Positions 41,880 through 51,489 are shown, numbered from the stretch's first letter. The stretch: 64,000 nt of DNA from JBEKCD01 sp050015055 (GCA_050015055.1 JBEKCD010000004.1:62001-126000); one strand, 5' to 3'. The notes: generated from the sequence alone by a model not told the origin. Made by a program: numbers and translations.

Positions 41880-43049
41880 GTGGACTCTATCTTTGCAGAT
41901 AGAATGAAAACTCTCGGAACGGAAACGGCCTTCGAGGTGCTCGCAAAGGCTAAGGCACTTGAGAAGCAGGGAAAGGAAATTGTGCACTTGGAGATAGGCG
42001 AACCAGACTTTGACACGCCAAAGAACATAAAAGAAGCAGCAACGAAAGCGCTGAATTCAGGCTACACGCATTACACTCCATCTGCAGGCATGCCGGAACT
42101 GAGACAAGCCGTGGCAGACTACATTTCCAAAACCAGAAAACTGGACGTGAAACCGGAAGAAGTGGTCATCACACCTGGCGGAAAGCCGATAATGTTCTTC
42201 AGCATCTTAGCTTTGGTGAACCCTGGTGACGAAGTCCTGTATCCAAACCCAGGCTTCCCAATATACGAATCTATGATAAACTTTGTCGGCGCCAAACCCG
42301 TTCCAATACAACTCAAAGAGCAGAACGAGTTCGGCCTTGACCCTGAATACGTCAAGAAGATGATAACGAAAAAGACCAAGATGATCATTTTAAACTCTCC
42401 AGAAAACCCGACAGGCGGAGTGGTAACCCGAGAACAGCTCAAGGTAGTAGCTGACAGCATATCCGGCAGAAATGACGTGTTTGTGCTTTCAGACGAAATC
42501 TACAGCAGAATAATCTACGAAGGCAAGCACGAAAGCATAACGCAATTCTCGGGAATGAAGGACAAGACAATCCTTTTGGACGGGTTCTCAAAAACGTATG
42601 CCATGACCGGCTGGAGACTCGGCTACGGAGTCATGAGAAAAGACTTGGCTGAAAAAGTTGCCCAACTGATGACGAACTCGAACTCGTGCACCTGTGCTTT
42701 CATCCAATTAGCCGGAGTTGAAGCCTTAACAGGACTGCAGAAAGAACCAGAAAGAATGGTTGAGGAATTCCGAAAGAGACGAGAAGTGATAGTTTCCGGC
42801 CTGAACAACATTGAGGGCATAACATGCAAAAAGCCACATGGAGCTTTCTACGTGTTTCCGAACATCACGGGAACAGGCATGGATTCTCGCACGCTCCAAG
42901 ACCACCTGCTCAACAACGCTGGCGTGGCAGCTCTAGCAGGCACATCCTTCGGAAAATACGGTGAAGGCTACCTGCGCTTATCCTTCGCCAACTCCGTCGA
43001 AAACATAAAGAAAGCCTTAGACCGCATAGCAAAGGCTGTTAAGAAATAA
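41880..43049 (+). CDS. Class I/II pyridoxal-phosphate aminotransferase
   Basis: The protein has 389 residues from GTG 41880, chosen for the AAGGTGA site 5-7 bases upstream; GTG 41871 is the longer option. It has the family order GEPDFDTP, NSPENPTGGV, SDEIYSRI, the PLP lysine in LDGFSKTYAMTGWRLGY and a late RLSFANS arginine. It is aspartate/aromatic aminotransferase-like; the substrate cannot be fixed. Confidence 0.88.
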   Translation: MDSIFADRMKTLGTETAFEVLAKAKALEKQGKEIVHLEIGEPDFDTPKNIKEAATKALNSGYTHYTPSAGMPELRQAVADYISKTRKLDVKPEEVVITPGGKPIMFFSILALVNPGDEVLYPNPGFPIYESMINFVGAKPVPIQLKEQNEFGLDPEYVKKMITKKTKMIILNSPENPTGGVVTREQLKVVADSISGRNDVFVLSDEIYSRIIYEGKHESITQFSGMKDKTILLDGFSKTYAMTGWRLGYGVMRKDLAEKVAQLMTNSNSCTCAFIQLAGVEALTGLQKEPERMVEEFRKRREVIVSGLNNIEGITCKKPHGAFYVFPNITGTGMDSRTLQDHLLNNAGVAALAGTSFGKYGEGYLRLSFANSVENIKKALDRIAKAVKK

Positions 43050-43069
43050 GCAAGAAGAAATAGGCCTCT

Positions 43070-43447
43070 TTAGTCTTCCACTTTTTCTTCGGTTAGAGTC
43101 TCAACTATGTCTGAGGCTAGACGCACTAGATCGTCGGCCTGTTTCATGGCTTTCTCGCCGTCGACTTCTTCAATCTGGGTCAACTGCTGAAACATCGCCT
43201 CAATTTCAACCAGAAACCTCAAAATGGGATCCGTAATCGGAGCGTTCGTCTTCTCAGCCGTTTCCCTCACAACTATCTCCACGAAGGCGGGCTCTCCCAG
43301 ACTGTAGTAGATGGCGTTCCTAGCTTTTCTGATGGCCTCCAGAACTAAGCTTGGAGCCATGTAGGGCATTTTTCTTGCGGCCTGAAGCTCCGCTTTTGCT
43401 TCGCGCAAGTATCGCAATGCCCAGCTTCTTCTGTAATCATCCATCAT
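43070..43447 (-). CDS. Helical protein, possibly HEPN-like
   Basis: A 125-residue all-helical protein. The N-terminal LREAKAELQAARKMP and LVLEAIRKARNAIYYSLGEP recall HEPN-type four-helix proteins, but the R-x4-6-H active site is absent. It is 49 bases downstream of S17e on the same strand, so it may be co-transcribed with it. The function is unknown. Confidence 0.5.
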   Translation of the reverse strand: MMDDYRRSWALRYLREAKAELQAARKMPYMAPSLVLEAIRKARNAIYYSLGEPAFVEIVVRETAEKTNAPITDPILRFLVEIEAMFQQLTQIEEVDGEKAMKQADDLVRLASDIVETLTEEKVED

Positions 43448-43496
43448 TTCTGTTCGCCCTTCATTCGGCTGGAAGAACAGCCGAGTTTAAGCAAGG

Positions 43497-43763
43497 CTAC
43501 GCGCCCTCTGGCGCTTCCTCCGTCGATTCCGCCCCTCCCGGCTCTACTCCCTCGGAGGTCTCCTCTTGCAGTTGCCTTTGTTCTGCCGCCACAAACCGAG
43601 TGATGTAGCCCGCGATCTGGTTTAGAACCTTGGGCGTTCCTCCCTGCACTAGACTGTTAACCAAATGCTTGTTATTCTCAAAATCTTTAGAGAATTTGTC
43701 AGGAAATCGTTTGATAAGCTCCTTAGCTGTTCGTTTGATTTGTTCTGTCCGCACATTCCCCAA
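43497..43763 (-). CDS. rps17e: 30S ribosomal protein S17e
   Basis: The 88-residue protein begins at TTG 43763. It has the S17e core VRTEQIKRTAKELIKRFPDK and FSKDFENNKHLV. It then has a C-terminal acidic tail (about 70-88) longer than in most archaea. A TTAAATTAGT box at about 43846-43856 is a likely promoter. Confidence 0.92.
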   Translation of the reverse strand: MGNVRTEQIKRTAKELIKRFPDKFSKDFENNKHLVNSLVQGGTPKVLNQIAGYITRFVAAEQRQLQEETSEGVEPGGAESTEEAPEGA

Positions 43764-43988
43764 ACTTCACGGTCCTCCGAATGCTCTTGACTTTCTACTC
43801 GCTCCAACGCAAGTAAATTCTAGTTTGAACTGTCATAAACCAACCATACTAATTTAAGCTTACCCCATAGTACTTGCAAAATGCCCTATCCAAGACACAT
43901 CGGAACCATCCGTGCCAATCGCTTGCAGACGGAACCTCAGCCCTTAAGCGCAAAGCAGACAAGAAGACTGAATCAAACAGGTTCACCT

Positions 43989-44768
43989 TCACTCCAGCTT
44001 CACATCAAAGAAATCTTGGAAATTCTTCAGTATCTGCTCTGCAACTTCTTCTGCGCTCATGTCTTTTACTTCTGCGAAGGCCGCAATTACGGTGGGGATA
44101 AAAGCGGGTGTCGTTCTTTTTCCTTCAAATGGTCCTTTAAAAAAGCGAACGGGGCCGTCAGTCTCTGTTAACAGATTGGTCAAGGGCACCATTTTGACCA
44201 CGTCACGTATGCCGTCTGAATAGGCTGCTGCCGGCCCCTCAGTGATATAGTAACCTCTTTCGACAGCCTTAACGAGCGCGCTAATGGGACTGCTGAACCA
44301 GTGCAGCAACACCTTCTTGAGCTGGTAGGAGGGAAGCATGTCTACAATCTGTACAGTCGCGCCCCTGGAATGAATGATAGCGGGCAGACCAAGCTTCTCA
44401 GCCAAACGCAGCATCAAATCAAAAACTTTCACCTGTTTATCCCATATCTCCATGTACTTGGAATCCAGCCCTATCTCGCCCAAAGCGACAAACGCCCTAT
44501 TCCCCCTCTGCGCTGAAATCAACTGCAACACTTGATCAAGCTCATCCTCCTTCAGATCCCTCACAGTCCAGGGATGGATACCCAATGCAGCATAGACCAT
44601 CCCGGGATGTCGCTCTGTCACTTCTAAGGTTCCTCGGCAGGTTTTCAGGTCCATGGAGTTCGAAACCAAGGCCACTACACCTGAGTTTTTGGCTTCAGCC
44701 AGAACTTCACTAACAACTCCAGCATACTCCTCGTCTGAAAGATGAATGTGCGCGTCAACAAACTTCAT
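43989..44768 (-). CDS. tatD: TatD family metal-dependent hydrolase (DNase-like)
   Basis: The protein has about 259 residues from ATG 44768; ATG 44789 is an alternative. TIM-barrel metal motifs: FVDAHIHL, ALGIHPW, the glutamate in ALGEIGLD, IIHSRG, LLHWFS and the TETDGP aspartate. TatD enzymes cut DNA ends or single strands. This copy belongs to a shorter archaeal subgroup. Confidence 0.88.
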   Translation of the reverse strand: MKFVDAHIHLSDEEYAGVVSEVLAEAKNSGVVALVSNSMDLKTCRGTLEVTERHPGMVYAALGIHPWTVRDLKEDELDQVLQLISAQRGNRAFVALGEIGLDSKYMEIWDKQVKVFDLMLRLAEKLGLPAIIHSRGATVQIVDMLPSYQLKKVLLHWFSSPISALVKAVERGYYITEGPAAAYSDGIRDVVKMVPLTNLLTETDGPVRFFKGPFEGKRTTPAFIPTVIAAFAEVKDMSAEEVAEQILKNFQDFFDVKLE

Positions 44769-45033
44769 TGACAACCACTTTGAAGCCATTCATACAACAT
44801 CTGCTTTTATAAATTCGCCTAGGAACGAGCCGTTAACAAGTTTTTTTCACTCATGCTCAAACCTCCAGTTTGTTTTCAAGATGCGCTACTTTTCAGTCGA
44901 ACCCAAGAGTACGTGAGTTGTCCCTAGTCTTGGTTCTTGTGAACCCTGAATCAGTGTCTCACTAGGTGTAAGCGCGGAACCGATAAGCCTAAATACGGCT
45001 TGAAATAGTAAAAGAGGCTACGGAGGACTCTTT

Positions 45034-45255
45034 GTGGTAGATTTAGAGTTGGCTGTAGCTCCAATGCATAGACTGTGCAAAAAGGCTGGAGCTGACAGAG
45101 TTAGCGAAGCAGCAGCGAAAGAGCTAGCAAAAGCTTTGGAGGAAATCGGCGTAAAAATCGCCAAAGAAGCTCTAGATTTCGCAATGCACGCTGGAAGAAA
45201 AACTATAAAGTCTGAAGATATCGAAATCGCAGCCAGAAAAGTCATGGGCAAATAA
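45034..45255 (+). CDS. Archaeal histone
   Basis: The 73-residue protein starts at GTG 45034 (GGAGGA site at 45021-45026). It is a single histone fold: LAVAPMHRLCKKAGADRVSE, long central helix AAKELAKALEEIGVKIAKEA and the ending AGRKTIKSEDIEIAARKVM. It wraps DNA as dimers or longer stacks. The T-rich stretch after the stop (45258-45290) is a probable terminator. Histones are absent from most Crenarchaeota, which helps place the organism. Confidence 0.93.
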   Translation: MVDLELAVAPMHRLCKKAGADRVSEAAAKELAKALEEIGVKIAKEALDFAMHAGRKTIKSEDIEIAARKVMGK

Positions 45256-45257
45256 AC

Positions 45258-45290
45258 CTTCTTTTCCCAGTTTCTCCTTTCTTTTTATCA
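45258..45290 (+). terminator. T-rich terminator after the histone gene
   Basis: Several runs of four or five T directly after the stop (CTTCTTTTCCC, TTTCTTTTTAT). Confidence 0.5.
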
Positions 45291-45382
45291 AAATGGCGCA
45301 GACTGATACAATCGAATACCTGTCTTAATGTGGAAAACCCTTAAGAACTTCGAACAGACTTCAATATCAGAAGCTGATAAAC

Positions 45383-45706
45383 ATGGGTGGAAAGAAGAAG
45401 CTCAACCTGAAACAAATGGAACGAATGCAAGACAAGAAGGATGAGGAGGACAAGGAAAAGAAGAAGAAAGAGAAAGGTGGAGCACCGAAAGAAAAGAGAG
45501 CTTCGGCAGTGGTTCCGCCTGACGCGAAAAACGACAAAATCATCGGTGAGCTTAAGAAAATGCACGTTTTAACCCCTTACGCAGTGGCCACTCGATACAA
45601 CATAAGAATTAGCGCCGCCAAGGATTTCCTGGAGGAGCTAAAACAAAACGGCACGATTCAACTCGTTTCTGGAAGCCACAACATCAAAATATACAAGGCA
45701 GACTAG
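45383..45706 (+). CDS. rps25e: 30S ribosomal protein S25e
   Basis: The 107-residue protein has a lysine-rich N-terminal tail (about 1-45). The S25e winged helix follows (IIGELKKMHVLTPYAVATRY, AKDFLEELKQNGTIQLVS). S25e occurs in eukaryotes and TACK archaea. Its TAG stop is the first part of a TAGCGCGCGC motif. Confidence 0.92.
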   Translation: MGGKKKLNLKQMERMQDKKDEEDKEKKKKEKGGAPKEKRASAVVPPDAKNDKIIGELKKMHVLTPYAVATRYNIRISAAKDFLEELKQNGTIQLVSGSHNIKIYKAD

Positions 45707-45713
45707 CGCGCGC
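45704..45713. repeat. GC-alternating motif TAGCGCGCGC overlapping the S25e stop
   Basis: A copy of the recurrent motif; its TAG is the stop codon of the S25e gene. Confidence 0.5.
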
Positions 45714-45780
45714 ACTCCCACCTTAGCAACTCATTCGTCTACGCATGTTGCCGATCGACTGTTAGAAGGTTAGAACCTGT

Positions 45781-46260
45781 TTGGATTTTCCCAGGAGAAT
45801 CTACACAGAAGAGGAAGTCAACAAGGCCAGAGAACTGGTTGAGAACGGATACAAACACATTTTGATATCTGAAGGCAGTCCAGCCTTCAAGCAGAAGGTG
45901 AAAAGAGCACTCGAGCTTGTCAAAGCTGCGGGCTACTTCGATTTTTTGAGAACTTACATTCGTACAATAAAGGAGATTGACGGCCTGACCCAGCTCCGAC
46001 AGGCTGACGCTGCAATATGGGCAAACATGTACGCCGTGGAGAATCCCGTCGACGCGGCCAGTCTTTTTGTTCAAAAGGCCAACTACATGAAGGAATACCT
46101 AGAGGGCAAGCTCTACTATGGTGGAGCAGCGGAGAAACGTTCAGACGAAAAACGCATAGAATTTCTAAAAGTGTTAGAAGCCAAGAGTCAGGAAAAACAG
46201 GTTAGAGAAGAGTGTGAGAGAATCCTGAAGCTGTGGAGAGAGGGTTACTGGGTGTATTAA
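45781..46260 (+). CDS. Conserved-looking helical protein, unknown function
   Basis: The 159-residue protein starts at TTG 45781. It is soluble and mostly helical (YTEEEVNKARELVENGYKH, YIRTIKEIDGLTQLRQADAA), with a Trp/Tyr-rich C-terminus LWREGYWVY. It converges with the cyclophilin-like gene, ending four bases into it. Codon use looks genuine, but I do not recognise the family. Confidence 0.6.
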   Translation: MDFPRRIYTEEEVNKARELVENGYKHILISEGSPAFKQKVKRALELVKAAGYFDFLRTYIRTIKEIDGLTQLRQADAAIWANMYAVENPVDAASLFVQKANYMKEYLEGKLYYGGAAEKRSDEKRIEFLKVLEAKSQEKQVREECERILKLWREGYWVY

Positions 46261-46640
46261 ACGCTTTCAACCCTGATTTTTGTTCCGCTCTTCACCTTTT
46301 TGAACAGCTCAAGGTTCGAAGTGACTTTGCCCAAGATGCTCACAGGGCTGTAAGGCTGCGAGCTGCCATGGAAGATGCATATGGCGCTTCCCATAGGCCA
46401 AAACGCGATGGTGCCGACCTCGACGGTGCCCTTGGCCTTCTCCTCTCCCATCTTAATCGGCGTTTCGAAGTACACCTCTTCTTTCCACATTGCCGCCCTG
46501 CCCTCTATGGGTAGTTTCCTCACTATCAGATCCACCGTCCTAGGCGCGAGAAAGCGAACCAGTTCTCCTTCTGCCTCGCCCAGACCCTCGACTATAAACT
46601 TTACTTTTACGCGGGATATCTCTGCTTTTTCTTCACTCAT
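46257..46640 (-). CDS. Cyclophilin-like domain protein (PF04126 type)
   Basis: The 127-residue beta-barrel protein has VEVGTIAFWPMGSAICIFHG and the ending PVSILGKVTSN, which fit the archaeal/Thermotoga cyclophilin-like family, a fold without proven isomerase activity. It overlaps the stop of the upstream cDPGS gene by four bases (ATGA), so the two are coupled. Confidence 0.72.
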   Translation of the reverse strand: MSEEKAEISRVKVKFIVEGLGEAEGELVRFLAPRTVDLIVRKLPIEGRAAMWKEEVYFETPIKMGEEKAKGTVEVGTIAFWPMGSAICIFHGSSQPYSPVSILGKVTSNLELFKKVKSGTKIRVESV

Positions 46641-47971
46641 TTTTCTTTCCGGCTTCTTTGAATGAACTCGTCCAGTATCTGCTCGAGAGAAACTGGCCCC
46701 AAAACTTCGAGCTCATACTTCACTCTTACAGTGGGCTTGTTAATAGCTATGACTCTTCTGAGGTCGATGGGCGTCCCGATGACTACAACGTCGCAGGGTG
46801 TCCGATCAATGGTCTCCTTTAGCTCCGCTATCTGTTTTTCACCGTAACCCAACGCAGGAAGAACGGCCCCCAAATGCGGGTACTTCCTGTACGCTTCCTT
46901 TATCGAGCCCACGGCGTAAGGTCTAGGATCAACCAGCTCAGACGCACCAAAATTCTTCGCGAACACCACGCCGGCCCCATAGGACATGCCACCGTGCGTT
47001 ACCGTGGGTCCATCCTCAATCGCCAGAACCCTCTTTCCCCGGACAGCTTCTGGATTCTCAGCAGTTATGGGTGAAGCCGCTTCCAGCACTGTAGCCCTTG
47101 GATTAACGGACTTTATGTTATCTCTCACTTGTTTGACCTTCTGCGGATCAGCAGTGTCAACCTTGTTTATTATAATGACATCCGCCATTCGCAGGTTGGT
47201 TTCACCTGGGTAGTATGTCAACTCGTTTCCTGCCCTGTGAGGGTCGGCCACGACGATGTTTAGATCAGGTCTGTAGAACGACATGTCGTTGTTGCCTCCG
47301 TCCCACACTATCACGTCGGCTTCTGTCTCGGCCTCTCTCAGAATCTCTTGATAGTCAACTCCTGCGTAGACGATTATCCCGTTGTCGATGTGCGGCTCGT
47401 ACTCTTCTCTCTCCTCAATCGTGCACGCATACCTGTCCAGATCCGCGTAAGAAGCGAAGCGCTCGCACACCTGTTTTCTCAAATCTCCATAGGGCATCGG
47501 ATGTCTAACAGCTGCAACGTTCAGACCTTTGCCCTTCAAGATCTTTGCAACCTGCCGGGAGGTTTGGCTCTTGCCTGACCCTGTTCTGACAGCGCACACG
47601 GAGACAACGGGGACTCCAGCCTTCAGCATAGTTGTCTTGGGCCCCATCAGACGAAAGTCCGCACCGTTTGCCAAAACCAAGGAAGCCTTGTGCATCACAT
47701 ACTCATGAGAAACGTCGCTGTAAGCGAAAACAACCTGATCAATATCATGCTCTCTTATCAGTCCTGGGAGCTCCTCCTCCGAGAATATTGGTATCCCATT
47801 CGGGTATTTTGAGCCGGCAAGCTCTGTCGGATAGCGGCGTCCTTCTATTCCAGGTATCTGGGTGGCTGTGAAGGCCACGACGTCATATGCGTCGTTGTCT
47901 CGGAAGTAAACGTTAAAGTTGTGAAAGTCTCTGCCGGCGGCGCCCATTATTATAACCTTGATTTTCTGCAT
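46637..47971 (-). CDS. Cyclic 2,3-diphosphoglycerate synthetase family GTPase/ATPase
   Basis: The 444-residue protein has an N-terminal NAD-binding-like domain (VIIMGAAGRDFHNFNVYFRD). A P-loop domain follows (SVCAVRTGSGKSQTSRQVAK near 148-167, VIVWDGGNNDMSF, VIIINKVD). This is the archaeal family annotated as cyclic 2,3-diphosphoglycerate synthetase, which would make a thermoprotectant from 2,3-DPG. Assignment outside methanogens is less certain. ATG 47971 follows a GGAGG site. Confidence 0.82.
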   Translation of the reverse strand: MQKIKVIIMGAAGRDFHNFNVYFRDNDAYDVVAFTATQIPGIEGRRYPTELAGSKYPNGIPIFSEEELPGLIREHDIDQVVFAYSDVSHEYVMHKASLVLANGADFRLMGPKTTMLKAGVPVVSVCAVRTGSGKSQTSRQVAKILKGKGLNVAAVRHPMPYGDLRKQVCERFASYADLDRYACTIEEREEYEPHIDNGIIVYAGVDYQEILREAETEADVIVWDGGNNDMSFYRPDLNIVVADPHRAGNELTYYPGETNLRMADVIIINKVDTADPQKVKQVRDNIKSVNPRATVLEAASPITAENPEAVRGKRVLAIEDGPTVTHGGMSYGAGVVFAKNFGASELVDPRPYAVGSIKEAYRKYPHLGAVLPALGYGEKQIAELKETIDRTPCDVVVIGTPIDLRRVIAINKPTVRVKYELEVLGPVSLEQILDEFIQRSRKEK

Positions 47972-48014
47972 GATAGAATCCTCCGTTAAAACCTCAAATC
48001 GGGGGGTTCAATAC

Positions 48015-48024
48015 TAGCGCGCGC
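48015..48024. repeat. GC-alternating motif TAGCGCGCGC
   Basis: Recurrent motif between the DegT stop and the cDPGS start, on the 5' side of the latter. Confidence 0.45.
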
Positions 48025-48052
48025 ATTCCATATAAACCTTAACGTTGCGGCG

Positions 48053-49156
48053 CTATTTTAGTAATTGTAGGACACTGTCGCTTATGTAGTCTATTTGTTT
48101 CGCTGTGACCCCAGGGTGGACTGGTAACGAGAACACCTGTTCTGAGGCTTTTTCTGTCTCTGGAAGTCGGTATCTGCCGAACTTGCGGTAGTAGGGCATG
48201 AGGTGTATTGGGTTCACGTAGCAGATGAACGCGTCTATTCCCTTCTGCTTCAGCTTCTCAACAACGTCGTCTCTCTTTTCCTTCTTTGCTTTTTTCAATC
48301 GGACAGTGTAGAGGTACCAAGAACACTTGAAGCCCTCTGGTTCACTTGGCAGTTGAACACCCTTTGCCTTCTCGAGGTTTTCCGTGAGTCTTTTCGCGTT
48401 CTGGCGTCTCCTAGCCACAAACTTCGGCAGCTTCTTGAGTTGTTCGACACCTATGGCGGCTGCTATTTCCGGCATGTGGTAGTTGTGTCCAAGCATTAGA
48501 GATTGATACTTCTTTTTCTCTCCGTGACTGCGAATGTACCGTGGCATTTCCGCAATCTCGTCGCTGTTCGTTGTTATCATGCCACCTTCGCCCGTTGTCA
48601 TGTTCTTGCTTCCGTAGAAACTCCAGCACGCAGCGTCGGCAAAGGCTCCCGCAGGTTTTCCCTTGTACGTAGCCCCATGAGCCTGAGCTGCATCCTCAAT
48701 GATTCTGAGCCCATGCTTGTTGGCAATCTCTCTTATCGGCTGCACGTCAGCGGGCATACCATACAGGTCAACCGGCATTATCGCCTTGGTCTTCTTAGTC
48801 ACAGCCTTCTCAACCGTCTTCGGAGAAACAGTGTACGTGTCTGGGTTTATGTCAACAAAGACTGGTTTTGCTCTGTTGAAGACTACGACCTCGGCTGTAG
48901 CCACAAACGTGAAGCTTGGCAAAATGACCTCGTCACCCGCCTTGACGCCAGCCGCTGCAAGAGCCGAATGAAGCGCAGCCGTTCCAGAGTTCATGGCTAT
49001 TCCGTGCCTTGCCCTTACGAATCTGGCAAAGGCCTTCTCGAACTCTGTGACCTTTGGGCCCGCACCCAGGCCGGATGTGAGCACACCGCTTTTAAGGACT
49101 TTGACAACAGCTTCGATCTCTTCCTCGCCAATCTGCGGCGCATTAATCGATATCAT
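48053..49156 (-). CDS. DegT/DnrJ/EryC1/StrS family sugar aminotransferase
   Basis: The 367-residue PLP enzyme has VRARHGIAMNSGTAALHSAL, the aspartate/glutamine set in IIEDAAQAHGATYKGK and the PLP lysine in CWSFYGSKNMTTGEGG. Such enzymes transaminate keto-sugar nucleotides for glycan synthesis. No sugar-nucleotide dehydratase is nearby. The ATG lies in an ATCATG context at 49156. Confidence 0.9.
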   Translation of the reverse strand: MISINAPQIGEEEIEAVVKVLKSGVLTSGLGAGPKVTEFEKAFARFVRARHGIAMNSGTAALHSALAAAGVKAGDEVILPSFTFVATAEVVVFNRAKPVFVDINPDTYTVSPKTVEKAVTKKTKAIMPVDLYGMPADVQPIREIANKHGLRIIEDAAQAHGATYKGKPAGAFADAACWSFYGSKNMTTGEGGMITTNSDEIAEMPRYIRSHGEKKKYQSLMLGHNYHMPEIAAAIGVEQLKKLPKFVARRRQNAKRLTENLEKAKGVQLPSEPEGFKCSWYLYTVRLKKAKKEKRDDVVEKLKQKGIDAFICYVNPIHLMPYYRKFGRYRLPETEKASEQVFSLPVHPGVTAKQIDYISDSVLQLLK

Positions 49157-49231
49157 GATAACGCCTTCCAGCTACTATACTGATCTTATGTTAATAATCT
49201 CTACGACCGTTTTTCGGCTCGAGTTTGGAGG

Positions 49232-49402
49232 TTGAAAAGATTATTAGCACGCGCTGAGAGAAAAATCCCTGGAGAACTCATTCCAGAGCTACTGAACGTA
49301 AAGGGAGTGGCCAAGGTTTCAATCTGCCAAAGGGCCAACAGTGATACCTTCAGAGTTACGAATTTGAGCACACTTCACGTTACAGACTTTCACTCGGTCT
49401 GA
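49232..49402 (+). CDS. Short coding-like frame, unknown
   Basis: 56 codons from TTG 49232; GGAGG directly abuts the start, which is too close for an ideal site. The peptide (LLARAERKIPGELIPELLNV, then KGVAKVSICQ) has a protein-like composition. The start lies at a degenerate copy of the recurrent motif (TTAGCACGCGCT), as in the truncated gene at 58.6 kb. The rest of 49157-49488 shows nothing else. Confidence 0.3.
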   Translation: MKRLLARAERKIPGELIPELLNVKGVAKVSICQRANSDTFRVTNLSTLHVTDFHSV

Positions 49403-49488
49403 ACATCAGAAACGTACGTTCTTGACAGAAAGGATAATAGAGCACTTCAAGCGCAAATTATTCATTCATAGTCACGGACGGCTGACTG

Positions 49489-51489
49489 ATGACCAGAATT
49501 GGCGTGTACGTTTGCCACTGCGGCCTTAACATCGCCGGAGTCGTTGACGTGGAAAAGGTTGCTGAATACGCCAAGACTTTGCCGGACGTCGTCGTATCCG
49601 AGCATTATACTTACATGTGTTCTGAACCTGGACAACGCATGATTCAGGAGGGTATAAGGAACAAAAAGCTTGACAGGATAGTCATCGCAACGTGCTCGCC
49701 TCGAATGCACGAAGAAACGTTCCGGAGAGCAGTTGCGGAAGCTGGACTTAACCCATATCTGACAGAAATAGTCAATCTGCGAGAGCAAGTTTCTTGGGCG
49801 CACACTCATGAACCTGAAAAGGCGACGGAAAAAGCTAGAGCGCTTGTTAGGATGGGAGTGGCCCGCTCTCGACTCTTAGAACCGCTTGAAAAACGCAGAG
49901 TGAGCGTTGAGAAAAGCGTCTTGGTTGTGGGCGGAGGAATCGCGGGCATACAGGCCTCGTTGGACCTTGCTAATGCAGGGTTTCCTGTCTACCTTGTAGA
50001 GAAAGCTCCAAGCATCGGCGGACGCATGGCACAGCTGGACAAAACCTTCCCAACTCTCGATTGCAGCGCGTGCATACTGACGCCTAAAATGGTCGATGTA
50101 GCCAAAAATCCGAACATCACAATGCTGACAAACGCTGAGGTCACCGACGTGAAGGGCTTTGTCGGCAACTACGAAGCTACAATCCTCAAGAAGCCGAGAT
50201 ACGTGGACGAAAAAAGATGTGTGGGCTGTGAACTGTGCGCGCAAGTGTGCCCAGTCAAAGTTCCAGACAGGTTTAACGAAAACTTGACACAAAAGCGTGC
50301 TATATTCATCTACTCGACGCATGCCGTGCCCAATATCGCCATAATCAACCCGGACCACTGCATCAGACTGAAGTACAACAAGGGCGTTTGCGGCAAGTGC
50401 CAAGAGGCATGCGAAGCCAAAGCCATAAACTTCGAGCAGCAACCTGAAACATTCCAGGTCAAAGTCGGCGGCGTGGTCTTGGCCGTGGGTTCCGAGGTTT
50501 TCAACGCGTTACAAATGGCGGAACTCGGTTATGGACGCTTCAAGAACGTGATTTCGAACATCGAGTTTGAAAGGATTTCAGACGCGTCTGGACCGACAGG
50601 AGGCAAAATTCTCTCTCCGAAGAATGGTAAAACACCCAAGACAGTTGTTTTCATCCAGTGTGTGGGCTCTCGAGACAAGCGTTTCCACGAGTACTGTTGC
50701 CGAGTCGGCTGCATGGTAACTCTGAAACAAGCGATTCTGGCGAGAGAGAAAATCCATGAAAACGTGAAGATATACGTCTGTTACATCGACATGCGAGCCT
50801 TCGGCAAGGGCTACGACGAGTTCTACACACGCGCAAGGAACATGGACATAGACTTTGTAGCAGGCTTACCCTCTGAGATCCACGAGTCGCCAGACGGTTC
50901 ACTCTACTTCGACGTCTACGACAAGGGAACAAACAAACTCTTGCAGATACGCACAGACCTAGTTGTCCTTGGAACAGGACTTGTCCCGAACAAAGATCTA
51001 GCAGACATCAGCGCACTGCTTCACGCTTCAAGGAGCGCAGACGGTTTTCTGTTGGAGGCACATCCGAAACTGAAACCACTCGAAAGCGCCGTGGCAGGCG
51101 TCTTTCTGGCAGGAGCATGTCAGGGACCAAAGGACATACCGGACACGGTAGCGCAGGCAAGCGGAGCCGCCGCGAAAGCCTTGGACCTGCTCTCACACGG
51201 TGAGATTGAGCTTGAACCCCTAAAAGCCACAGTCGACGAAGACTTGTGCAGCGGATGCAAAATTTGTACGTCAATTTGCCCATTCCTGGCAATAGAAATG
51301 AAAACTGATATCACCGAAGGAAAAGAGAGAACTAGAGCGGAGATTATCGAAGCCGTGTGTCAAGGTTGCGGTCTTTGTAGTTCAGCATGTCCGACCGGAG
51401 CCATCAAGATACAGCAATACAGCAACAAACAAGTCATGACCCAGGTTGAGGCAGCCTTGGCTGAGACCTGCGCGGAAGGAGGAAAATGA
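49489..51489 (+). CDS. hdrA: Heterodisulfide-reductase-type subunit A (HdrA)
   Basis: The 666-residue flavoprotein has an N-terminal cysteine domain (IGVYVCHCG), the FAD loop VLVVGGGIAGIQASLDLA and the CSACILTPKM and CCRVGC cysteines. It also has ferredoxin motifs CVGCELCAQVCPVKVP and C-terminal CSGCKICTSICP and CQGCGLCSSACP. HdrA is the electron-bifurcating hub of soluble Hdr complexes. It is followed directly by hdrC and hdrB, then an acyl-CoA dehydrogenase. No MvhD or selenocysteine subunit is nearby. Confidence 0.92.
   Translation: MTRIGVYVCHCGLNIAGVVDVEKVAEYAKTLPDVVVSEHYTYMCSEPGQRMIQEGIRNKKLDRIVIATCSPRMHEETFRRAVAEAGLNPYLTEIVNLREQVSWAHTHEPEKATEKARALVRMGVARSRLLEPLEKRRVSVEKSVLVVGGGIAGIQASLDLANAGFPVYLVEKAPSIGGRMAQLDKTFPTLDCSACILTPKMVDVAKNPNITMLTNAEVTDVKGFVGNYEATILKKPRYVDEKRCVGCELCAQVCPVKVPDRFNENLTQKRAIFIYSTHAVPNIAIINPDHCIRLKYNKGVCGKCQEACEAKAINFEQQPETFQVKVGGVVLAVGSEVFNALQMAELGYGRFKNVISNIEFERISDASGPTGGKILSPKNGKTPKTVVFIQCVGSRDKRFHEYCCRVGCMVTLKQAILAREKIHENVKIYVCYIDMRAFGKGYDEFYTRARNMDIDFVAGLPSEIHESPDGSLYFDVYDKGTNKLLQIRTDLVVLGTGLVPNKDLADISALLHASRSADGFLLEAHPKLKPLESAVAGVFLAGACQGPKDIPDTVAQASGAAAKALDLLSHGEIELEPLKATVDEDLCSGCKICTSICPFLAIEMKTDITEGKERTRAEIIEAVCQGCGLCSSACPTGAIKIQQYSNKQVMTQVEAALAETCAEGGK

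Noticed and set aside
43881..44171. A plus-strand frame with a TATA-like box and ATG at a leaderless distance
   Set aside because: Two-thirds is antisense to tatD and the AT box is better used by S17e on the other strand. There is no independent support.
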